Of a stretch of DNA of 32,532 bases, positions 26,054 through 32,532 are shown in pieces. The stretch covers positions 1 through 32,532 of the forward strand of contig CAJWQG010000039.1 of the NCBI GenBank assembly GCA_913045175.1. The letters run 5' to 3'. Source of the DNA: an uncultured Gammaproteobacteria bacterium. Its GTDB lineage: Bacteria > Pseudomonadota > Gammaproteobacteria > Pseudomonadales > Azotimanducaceae. Below the pieces are notes generated by a model. That model made no database searches, had not been told where the DNA came from, and saw nothing but the letters and a program-made list of their open reading frames with translations. A program made the position numbers and the translations under genes. Numbering within the stretch: the stretch's first letter is position 1; each line of letters starts with the position of its first letter.

Positions 26054-27780
26054 TCAAAACTGATAGTAGGACTCAATGTCCTCCCGGGTGAGGATCCCTG
26101 CAGGGGAGTCCATCACTGGCGCAGAAATTCGATTGACATACACGGCCTCTACGCCATTTTCGTTGATGGTATCCAGCGCCTCCTTTAGCGTAGCCTGTAG
26201 CAGAATAGGAGAGACATCTTTGCGCGTGGCAGGAATTTCATCCAGATTTACTTCGCTGATGTTTTTCCATTACGGATCGTCTTTTGATTCCAGATAAAGC
26301 ACCAGGTCCTCGGTTCTCAGGATCATGCTGGGTATTTTTTCGTCATCGACCAGTAGCCACCGTGGCCGTTTCTCGAGGGTCTCTTGTAACAACTCGCCGC
26401 TGATTATTGTGGGTACTCTTTGGAAGCTTCGCGACATGATACTGGCGACTGAAGCGCGGTTCAGTGCTATTGATAACGGATTCTGGCGAAATTCAAGACC
26501 CAACATATCCATCTGGGTTACGAAGATTGATTTCTGACCAAACAATTCGCTGGCGGTTATGTTGGCTATGACGATACCCAGCATGGCAGGAAGAATGATA
26601 TTGGGATTATGGGTCATCTCTACCACGGCCATCAACGCGGCAAGCGGCGCTTGCAGGGCGGCCCCCATCATCGCGCCCATACCCAACATAACGTAGAAGG
26701 CTGGCGAAGAAAGGTCCGTCGATACGTGATTCGCCAGTATCGAGAGGATTCCACCCGCTGCGGCGCCAATGAATATCGTGGGACCGATTAACCCCACTGG
26801 CATACCCATGGCTACGCTGGTGAGTAGCTTTAGAAAGCAAACGGCAATGAGAAGCATCAAAGGTATCTCTCCGAGCAATGCACCGTTTACAGTGTCATAC
26901 CCCACCCCGAGTACTCGAGGTACCAGCATGGCAACTAATCCGGTGACCGTTCCGGCGATGATCAGCTTTAACGACATCGACGCTGGGGCAGCACGATGGA
27001 GAAGATCTATCGCCTTTACAAATAGCGCAGCAATAGAATCGATGAAGATGCCTTCAACCACCAGGAAGGGCAAATCATAAAAGGAGACCATCGCTACGGG
27101 CGGAACACCAAACGCGATGTCGGCTCCAAATACAAGCTGATTGATAAGGGCGGCAATAACCGCTGCGAGGATGACGGGAAGAAAACCGGCAATGGTATAT
27201 CCATGATGATTACTTCCATGGAGAAAATCACACCAGCGATTGGCGTGTTGAAGGAGCCGGATATTGCGGCCGCCGCACCGCATCCAACCAGTATACGGAT
27301 ACTGTTGTTTGGCAGGTTAAGATACTGGCCGAGGAGGCTGCTTCCAGCCGCGCCTAAATGGATTGCTGGACCTTCCCGGCCACCTGACTGCCCTGTCGCA
27401 AGGCCCAGAGTACCGGCGAATAGTTGAGTAAGTAGATTTCCGGCGGGTAAATGCCCCTGGTATCTCCCCAGACGCTGGAGTACGTGGGTCACACCAACGG
27501 GACGATAGTCTGGTTTAATAAATGCCATCAGCACCGCGATAAGGATCGCGCCGCCAAAAGGTAGAAGGAAGTAGAGCGGCCAGTCCATTCCTTCAAAGTT
27601 TTCCGAGTTGCCAAGCAAGTACTCGAGCGGTGTTTCAACCATTTTTCTAAATATGACGATTACGATACCGGTCACCAGGCCAGAGCAAATCCCCAGTATC
27701 GCGAGCTGAGGAGTTGAATCGACAGAGGTTAATCTTCGCCGGAAGGTCTTGATTGAAACCCGAGGTAGGTTAAGTTTCAT
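26054..27780 (-). pseudogene. CLC-type chloride channel with C-terminal CBS-like region, broken
   Basis: Homologue of ClcA-like chloride channel/antiporters. The N-terminal part (27780 to about 27200) contains the filter motif Gly-Arg-Glu-Gly-Pro and ends in Phe-Ser-Met-Glu-Val. A one-base loss near 27199 shifts the frame; the other frame then continues with the remaining membrane helices, including Gly-Leu-Ile-Gly-Pro. A TAA at 26270-26272 interrupts that frame, and about 71 more codons in the same frame give a CBS-like segment ending at a TGA (26054-26056). The total would be about 575 residues, normal for a CLC with a regulatory tail. The start could also be the GTG at 27786. It is the first gene of a minus-strand series with hemL. 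Confidence 0.88.
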
Positions 27781-27849
27781 GGGCACTGAGGCTCAGTTTT
27801 TTGGAATTTTCTGCTAAGCTATGCGGTACGCGGTCGAAAATGAAGCCCT

Positions 27850-28587
27850 ATGGCAGCAGTAAAAGGCAGCAAACAACACGAGATGGTGGTGGTTCCACAC
27901 CGTCCTCTGTACCGGGTGGCGATTTTTTGTGTCTTTTTATTGTTTATGGCAGCTTTCAGCGGGCTAACTTATGAGCACGGCATGAGCCAGGGTATTGAGC
28001 TGAAAGTCGCGGTAGTTCAGGAGCGGGACGAGATTAAAGTCCAGTTGGATGAGGCGCGAGATACGATCCGGTCAATGAGAAGTGAAATTGCTAATCTCAA
28101 GCTGGGAGAAGAAATTGACTCCCTGGCAACCGAAGAAGTCAGACAGACTGTTGAGTCGCTGCAAAGTCGCATAGCGCAACTTAACGAAGAAATCCTGTTC
28201 TATAAGGGAGTGATGGCGCCCAACGTTGGGGACAGGGGACTTCGAATTGAACGTCTGGATTTGCAAAATACGACTGCACCGAATCGGTATAAATACCGTT
28301 TGGTGTTGACCCAGGTTGTAGACAAGCACGATTATGTGCAAGGCGGTGTGCTTATCAATTTCAAGGGCCTGGATGGCCAGAGTGAAAAGGAATTCAAACT
28401 TAGTGATCTTGATAACACCAGACAGGACGCTATTAGGTTTAGGTTTAAATATTTTCAGAATATCAATGGTGAATTAACGCTGCCACAAGGATTTGAACCC
28501 AGGGAAGTTATGATCGTAGCTCAACCCTCGGGAAGAAATGCTCAGCGGCTGGAAAAGAAATTTGACTGGCAGTTAACGGGAGGATAG
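27850..28587 (+). CDS. DUF6776-like single-pass membrane protein
   Basis: A 245-residue protein with one N-terminal membrane helix (about residues 22-41), a charged coiled coil (about 50-120), and a C-terminal beta-rich domain. The layout and the neighbourhood, next to bactofilin and erpA, match proteins annotated DUF6776 in gammaproteobacteria. It likely faces the periplasm. It is divergent from the clc pseudogene and only 2 bp from the bactofilin gene, so the two are probably cotranscribed. A scaffolding link with bactofilin is an inference from position only. Confidence 0.7.
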   Translation: MAAVKGSKQHEMVVVPHRPLYRVAIFCVFLLFMAAFSGLTYEHGMSQGIELKVAVVQERDEIKVQLDEARDTIRSMRSEIANLKLGEEIDSLATEEVRQTVESLQSRIAQLNEEILFYKGVMAPNVGDRGLRIERLDLQNTTAPNRYKYRLVLTQVVDKHDYVQGGVLINFKGLDGQSEKEFKLSDLDNTRQDAIRFRFKYFQNINGELTLPQGFEPREVMIVAQPSGRNAQRLEKKFDWQLTGG

Positions 28588-28589
28588 CC

Positions 28590-29066
28590 ATGTTTGGAAA
28601 AGAGAGTCGAGGAGAAGCCGGGGTCACTTTGGTAGCAACCAACTGCGAGCTTGTTGGTGATATTCACTTTAGTGATCAATTGCTCATCAATGGGATTGTA
28701 AAGGGAAACATTTATGCCCAGGCTGGATCGAAGGCCATCGTTACCGTCAGTGAAAAGGGTAGAGTTAAAGGTAAAATTCGGGTTCCTAACGTCATTGTGA
28801 ATGGGAAGGTATTTGGTGATATAAACTCTGACCGGCACGTGGAGTTGGCGGCAAAGGCAGATGTCAAGGGGAACGTCTATTACAATTTGATAGAGATGGT
28901 CATGGGTAGTCGGGTTGATGGTCATCTTGTGCACATGCGAGATGGGAAGAAAGGCGCAAAAGCGGTTGAAGAGAAAGCCGGTGATAAGTCTGACCAGTCT
29001 GTTGAACATCCGAATGAAACGATTAAAACCCCTCAGGTCGCAGCCGTGAGCAGTGCGGTAAAGTAG
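28590..29066 (+). CDS. Bactofilin
   Basis: A 158-residue polymer-forming cytoskeletal protein. The central part is a right-handed beta-helix made of short Gly/Val/Ile-spaced repeats (Gly-Asp-Ile, Gly-Lys-Ile, Gly-Asp-Ile, Gly-Asn-Val). Flexible charged N- and C-terminal tails flank it, typical for bactofilins. These proteins organise cell shape and peptidoglycan enzymes. The DUF6776-like membrane protein lies upstream, and a cell-wall M23 peptidase gene lies in the same neighbourhood, which fits such a role. Confidence 0.9.
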   Translation: MFGKESRGEAGVTLVATNCELVGDIHFSDQLLINGIVKGNIYAQAGSKAIVTVSEKGRVKGKIRVPNVIVNGKVFGDINSDRHVELAAKADVKGNVYYNLIEMVMGSRVDGHLVHMRDGKKGAKAVEEKAGDKSDQSVEHPNETIKTPQVAAVSSAVK

Positions 29067-29104
29067 TGCTTGAATAAATCCACTATAAACACCATATAGA
29101 TTTC

Positions 29105-29449
29105 ATGAACGATTTATCTTTACCACAAATGTCTTTTTCGCTGGCTGCGGCAACCAAGGTCAAGCATCTAATCGAAGAAGAAAACAATCAGGACCTAAAG
29201 CTGCGAGTGTTCGTTACTGGTGGCGGCTGTTCTGGCTTTGAGTATGGCTTTACGTTTGACGAAGACGTTGAAGAAGATGATACCAGTATTGAAGAATCTG
29301 GGGTTGTTTTATTGGTGGACCCACTGAGCTACCAGTATCTGGCAGGTGCCGAGATTGACTACATGGAAGATCTGCAAGGATCTCGTTTTGTAGTCAACAA
29401 TCCAAACGCGTCGACGACCTGCGGATGCGGTAATTCCTTTTCGATATAG
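29105..29449 (+). CDS. erpA: Iron-sulfur cluster insertion protein ErpA
   Basis: A 114-residue A-type carrier that passes iron-sulfur clusters to target proteins. The three cluster cysteines are Cys42 (Gly-Gly-Gly-Cys-Ser-Gly-Phe), Cys106 and Cys108 (Cys-Gly-Cys-Gly), the same numbers as in E. coli ErpA. It starts 38 bp after the bactofilin gene and runs toward the M23 peptidase gene on the other strand. Confidence 0.97.
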   Translation: MNDLSLPQMSFSLAAATKVKHLIEEENNQDLKLRVFVTGGGCSGFEYGFTFDEDVEEDDTSIEESGVVLLVDPLSYQYLAGAEIDYMEDLQGSRFVVNNPNASTTCGCGNSFSI

Positions 29450-29475
29450 CATTCCTGCCTGGATAGCTAATCAAA

Positions 29476-30792
29476 CTATTCTGACGCGCCTGCATCCTCT
29501 GGTGTTTCCAGGCGTGCGTAACCGGTTTTGCCCTGGATTGCCGCAAGCTGTATTAGCAGTCCGGATGTTTTGTTACGAAAGTCAGAAATATCATTTGCAG
29601 GAATCGGGTCCGCCTTGGGTAGTTTGACGGTGCGTGGATTGCGGTGGACACCCGAGACCAGGAACTCAAAATGTAGATGTGGTGCTGTGGCCCATCCGGT
29701 TGAGCCCACATAGCCAATAGTTTGCCCTTGCCGCACCGCCGTACCAGTTCTGATTCCTTTGGCAAATCTAGAGAGGTGCAGATACTTGGTCGTATATTGC
29801 TGACCATGTTGCAGAACGACATATTTCCCGGAAGCATTATTTTGTCGTGCGATGGACACCTTGCCGTCGCCGGCAGCGATTACCGGGGTCCCTCGGTTGG
29901 CAGCATAGTCGATACCGCGATGTGGCATTACCCGTTTATGGATGGGATGTAGGCGTCTTAGATTAAATCTGGAACTGACATGTGAAAAATGGACGGGGTC
30001 ACGAATAAATGCTTTGCGAAGACTGAGGCCGTCTGGAGTGTAGTAATCAGTTCTGCCACCAGGGCCTTTATATCGGACGGCGGTATGTGCTTTCCCCATA
30101 TTAGAGAATGATGCGGCTAGTATTTCACCATCTTTTAACTTCTTTCCGTTGGCATAAATTTCTTCGTAGAGCAGCGCGAAGCTATCGCCTTGACGCATAT
30201 CTAATGCAAAGCTGATGTCCCACTGAAAGACATAGCTGAGCTGCATAATGATGTTATCGGAGAGGCCTGCTCGTTTGCCTGCGAGATATAAACTAGGCGC
30301 TTCTTTGTCGATAGTCGCGGTTTGATAAGCAGTAATGTACTCGGTGTTTAGTCGTATCTTTTGTGCTTCAAAAGTGTCGTTCTTACGTTGCACGACTAGC
30401 GTGGTGAGTACATTGGGACTGTAGCGCAGACCTATCAGCTTTCCTTCGTGGGATACCCTGATTCCTAGCTCCTTTCCAGGCAGAATGCGTCGTAGCCCCG
30501 CCACCTCAGGACCAATATCTACAATTTCCTGCAAATTTGCCGCAGGGAGGCCGAGGCGTTTAAATATTTTTGAAAGATTATCACCGGGAGCGATGGATAG
30601 TTCAGTCCACTGACTTTCATAGTCCTCGGTCTCGATTGCAGGTTCTGTGATCTCTGGTGTGACTTCAACCTCAAGCAATATAGGAAACCGCGCTACGTCC
30701 TTTTCCTTGGCAGGGAGGGTCGTGATGACAACAGCGAGAACACTGGCTAAAAAGAATGCAATTTTTATATGAGATCTTGGGTATCGATTCAT
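29476..30792 (-). CDS. M23-family murein endopeptidase with OapA/LysM-like N-terminus
   Basis: A 438-residue envelope protein of the MepM/Yeb-type. A short N-terminal membrane anchor or signal is followed by a LysM-like region near Ala-Pro-Gly-Asp-Asn-Leu-Ser. The C-terminal peptidase M23 domain has zinc ligands His291 and Asp295 (His-Arg-Gly-Ile-Asp) and the His-x-His motif at 372-374. These enzymes cut peptidoglycan cross-links so the wall can grow. It is convergent with erpA and divergent from tyrS. In Pseudomonas an anmK gene lies between erpA and this gene; here it is missing. Confidence 0.93.
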   Translation of the reverse strand: MNRYPRSHIKIAFFLASVLAVVITTLPAKEKDVARFPILLEVEVTPEITEPAIETEDYESQWTELSIAPGDNLSKIFKRLGLPAANLQEIVDIGPEVAGLRRILPGKELGIRVSHEGKLIGLRYSPNVLTTLVVQRKNDTFEAQKIRLNTEYITAYQTATIDKEAPSLYLAGKRAGLSDNIIMQLSYVFQWDISFALDMRQGDSFALLYEEIYANGKKLKDGEILAASFSNMGKAHTAVRYKGPGGRTDYYTPDGLSLRKAFIRDPVHFSHVSSRFNLRRLHPIHKRVMPHRGIDYAANRGTPVIAAGDGKVSIARQNNASGKYVVLQHGQQYTTKYLHLSRFAKGIRTGTAVRQGQTIGYVGSTGWATAPHLHFEFLVSGVHRNPRTVKLPKADPIPANDISDFRNKTSGLLIQLAAIQGKTGYARLETPEDAGASE

Positions 30793-30891
30793 AGAACTAT
30801 CAACAAAGAGCGTCTTTTTATTGTAAATTCTAAAAAATATCGCTAGCTATATAAAAAATAAAGGAATAATTAAAGTTAGTAAGTGATGTTG

Positions 30892-30908
30892 CTTTCACTT
30901 CGTGAAAG
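30892..30908. promoter_or_regulatory. Inverted repeat in the M23 peptidase / tyrS divergent region
   Basis: CTTTCAC and GTGAAAG, separated by TTC, form a perfect 7-bp inverted repeat. The 30793-31050 interval is AT-rich and must hold promoters for both genes. The element could be an operator or a leader hairpin. A candidate -10 TATACT at 30948-30953 follows it toward tyrS, with no clear -35 box. Confidence 0.45.
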
Positions 30909-31050
30909 ATAACTTGGTTACCAACTGCGGCTTGTAATTCCTCAGATATACTGTATTTTTGCGCTCTTCCGATGGTTTGTGGGCAGCGCAAGGTTACATG
31001 AGTGCGCAAAATGCCGCAATCTACCGATAATGTTTATTCGAGACGTTGAG

Positions 31051-32346
31051 ATGCAACAGGGATTTCTAAGTGAACTAAATTCGCTTGGTCTGATTGTCCA
31101 GACTAGTGCCGACGAGGATTTGGCAGAGCATTTGTCGAGCGGCCAGCGTACTGTTTATTGTGGCTTTGATCCGACTGCTGATAGCCTGCATGTGGGAAAT
31201 CTGGTTCCATTGTTGGCTCTGCGTCGATTTCAGTTGGCAGGGCACCGGCCCATTCTGTTGGTCGGAGGCGCGACCGGCATGATAGGTGACCCTAGTGGAC
31301 GCAGTAGTGAGCGGGAACTTAGGTCTCCTGAGGAGATTGCTTCGAGCGTTGACAAGCTATCAACTCAAGCAAGTCGATTCCTCGATTTCGATTGCGGCGA
31401 TACTTCCGCAGTGGTTGTCGACAATGCGGAGTGGACGAAAGAGCTGACAGTCATTCATTTTCTGAGGGATATTGGCAAGCACTTTAGCGTCAATGCCATG
31501 ATAAACAAGGAGTTTGTGAGGAGCAGAATTGAAGACGATTCAGTGGGAATCAGCTATACAGAATTTAGCTACATCCTGCTGCAGTCTTACGATTTTCTAG
31601 TACTGAATCAACGCTATGACTGCACGATCCAAATGGGTGGTAATGATCAGTGGGGCAATATCACCAGTGGCTTGGATCTGATCCGACGTATTGAACGCAA
31701 ACAGGCGTTCGCTTTGTCATATCCGCTGCTGACAAAAGCGGATGGGACCAAATTTGGCAAGAGTACGGGGGGTATTCCCTGGTTAGACCCAAGTAAGACC
31801 TCACCCTACATGTTTTACCAATTTTGGCGAAACTGTGATGATGAAGTTGTCATTCACTTCCTTAAGATACTTACTTTTCTGGATGCTGGCGACATTGCGG
31901 AAATGCAGCGTGCGCTTGAGGAGGATCCTGGTAGGCGTCTCCCCCAGATAAAACTGGCACAAGAAATTACGGACATTGTGCACGGAGATGAGGGCGTGCA
32001 GGCGGCAGAACGTATAACTGATGCGCTATTCGCTAATGATATTGATTCGCTTGCAGAGGAAGATCTTGCTCAGTTGGCGTTGGATGGGATGTCGTCGACC
32101 GAAATATCTTCCGCCAGTGTATCCCTGGTGGATGTGTTGGTTTCTTCGGGCCTGGCGGTTACACCACGAGGTGAAGTCACCCAGGGTCAGGCAAAGAAGT
32201 TGATCAAGAGCAATGCGGTGTCTGTTAATGGAGATAAGGCTGAAGACGAAGTGATGATGTTATCCATTGACTCGGCGCTATACGGCAAGTATTTGATCGT
32301 GCAGAAGGGGAAGAAGAACCATCATTTGGTGGTGTTTGGGGGTTGA
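31051..32346 (+). CDS. tyrS: Tyrosyl-tRNA synthetase
   Basis: A 431-residue class I synthetase charging tRNA-Tyr. The N-terminal catalytic domain has the motif His-Val-Gly-Asn where most family members show His-x-Gly-His, and the KMSKS-like loop is Lys-Phe-Gly-Lys-Ser, the E. coli type. A C-terminal S4-like RNA-binding domain follows. The frame is open from 30979, and an ATG lies at 31030; I choose the ATG at 31051 because the N-terminus then matches E. coli TyrS. A GAG lies just upstream of this start. Confidence 0.95.
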   Translation: MQQGFLSELNSLGLIVQTSADEDLAEHLSSGQRTVYCGFDPTADSLHVGNLVPLLALRRFQLAGHRPILLVGGATGMIGDPSGRSSERELRSPEEIASSVDKLSTQASRFLDFDCGDTSAVVVDNAEWTKELTVIHFLRDIGKHFSVNAMINKEFVRSRIEDDSVGISYTEFSYILLQSYDFLVLNQRYDCTIQMGGNDQWGNITSGLDLIRRIERKQAFALSYPLLTKADGTKFGKSTGGIPWLDPSKTSPYMFYQFWRNCDDEVVIHFLKILTFLDAGDIAEMQRALEEDPGRRLPQIKLAQEITDIVHGDEGVQAAERITDALFANDIDSLAEEDLAQLALDGMSSTEISSASVSLVDVLVSSGLAVTPRGEVTQGQAKKLIKSNAVSVNGDKAEDEVMMLSIDSALYGKYLIVQKGKKNHHLVVFGG

Positions 32347-32442
32347 GGCCCTGAAGTTGCCTCGGAGGCGAAGTTTCGATATGGAGCTCTCGGTGCTTCT
32401 CTACGCTGCAGCACCTGCCGCTTATAGTGTCGGGAAGGAAGG

Positions 32443-32476
32443 GTTCACGTTTCGCCCTTTGGGCGAAGCCGTGAAC
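32443..32476 (-). other. Long hairpin directly after tRNA-Ala
   Basis: GTTCACG (32443-32449) pairs with CGTGAAC (32470-32476), and TTTCGCCC pairs inside with GGGCGAA plus one bulged base. The stem is about 15 bp with a three-base loop. On the tRNA strand it begins one base after the CCA end and has no T-run, so it looks like a processing or spacer stem, not a standard terminator. Confidence 0.6.
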
Positions 32477-32477
32477 T

Positions 32478-32532
32478 TGGTGGAGCCAGGCAGGATCGAA
32501 CTGCCGACCTCCTGCGTGCAAGGCAGGCGCTC
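32478..32532 (-). tRNA. tRNA-Ala (UGC), 3' part, cut by window edge
   Basis: Read on the minus strand, this contains the end of the D-arm (GAGCGC), the anticodon stem CCTGC/GCAGG with loop CTTGCAC (anticodon TGC), variable region AGGTC, T-arm GGCAG-TTCGATC-CTGCC, and acceptor end TGGCTCC-A-CCA. The 5' acceptor strand and most of the D-arm lie beyond the window. In gammaproteobacteria this tRNA is usually inside the 16S-23S spacer, yet no 23S rRNA lies downstream here, because tyrS occupies that place. Confidence 0.92.

Noticed and set aside
26076-26297. Plus-strand 73-codon open frame
   Set aside because: It is the antisense of the CBS-like tail of the clc pseudogene, which has clear family character on the minus strand.

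Overview
The window looks like chromosomal DNA of a gammaproteobacterium, probably a marine or host-associated relative of the Pseudomonadales/Cellvibrionales. The evidence is gene order: the block tRNA-fMet–rimP–nusA–infB–rbfA–truB–rpsO–pnp, the block sfsA–dksA–gluQ–pcnB, and the pair erpA / M23 peptidase next to tyrS are all classic gammaproteobacterial neighbourhoods. Protein details agree, including a DksA with the CX2C-X17-CX2C zinc finger, an ErpA of exactly 114 residues and a PcnB with the poly(A)-polymerase signature. No conclusion finer than this is safe from the sequence alone.

Layout. (1) 1-2700 is a low-coding, AT-rich accessory patch. It holds one lipoprotein of the class C beta-lactamase/serine hydrolase type (minus strand), a pair of 96-bp direct repeats about 82% identical, and degraded 3' ends of a tRNA-Pro and probably a tRNA-Leu. 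It looks like the scar of one or more integration events beside a tRNA cluster. (2) 2730-11530 is the translation/transcription operon on the plus strand: promoter, tRNA-fMet, two intrinsic terminators in the leader, rimP, nusA, infB, rbfA, truB, rpsO, pnp and a strong terminator. (3) 11592-17581 runs on the minus strand: dksA, gluQ, (terminator) pcnB, a deoxynucleoside kinase and acs. folK and the pan genes that often lie near here are absent. The DksA carries a very long lysine/alanine-rich N-terminal tail built on an 18-bp tandem repeat. (4) 17723-23714 is a tightly overlapping plus-strand series: aminotransferase, sfsA, hmuU-like permease, hmuV-like ATPase and a broken polB (DNA polymerase II). 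(5) 23706-27780 is a minus-strand series: a broken CLC chloride channel with a CBS-like tail, hemL and a PfkB/adenosine-kinase-like sugar kinase. (6) 27850-32532 holds a DUF6776-like membrane protein, a bactofilin, erpA, an M23 peptidase (minus), tyrS, and at the edge a partial tRNA-Ala(UGC) on the minus strand.

How it works together. Regions 2 and 3 are mostly RNA and ribosome biology: ribosome maturation (RimP, RbfA), initiation (IF2), antitermination (NusA), tRNA modification (TruB, GluQ-RS), RNA decay (PNPase, PcnB) and the stringent response (DksA). The heme/iron ABC genes lack a binding protein and receptor here. Two accessory genes (polB and clc) each show one single-base frameshift plus one in-frame stop while keeping their catalytic motifs, so they look like recent pseudogenes unless the assembly is wrong. 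I did not find a clearly new multi-gene system. The best candidates for novelty are the histone-H1-like tail on DksA and the tRNA-flanked repeat/serine-hydrolase patch.
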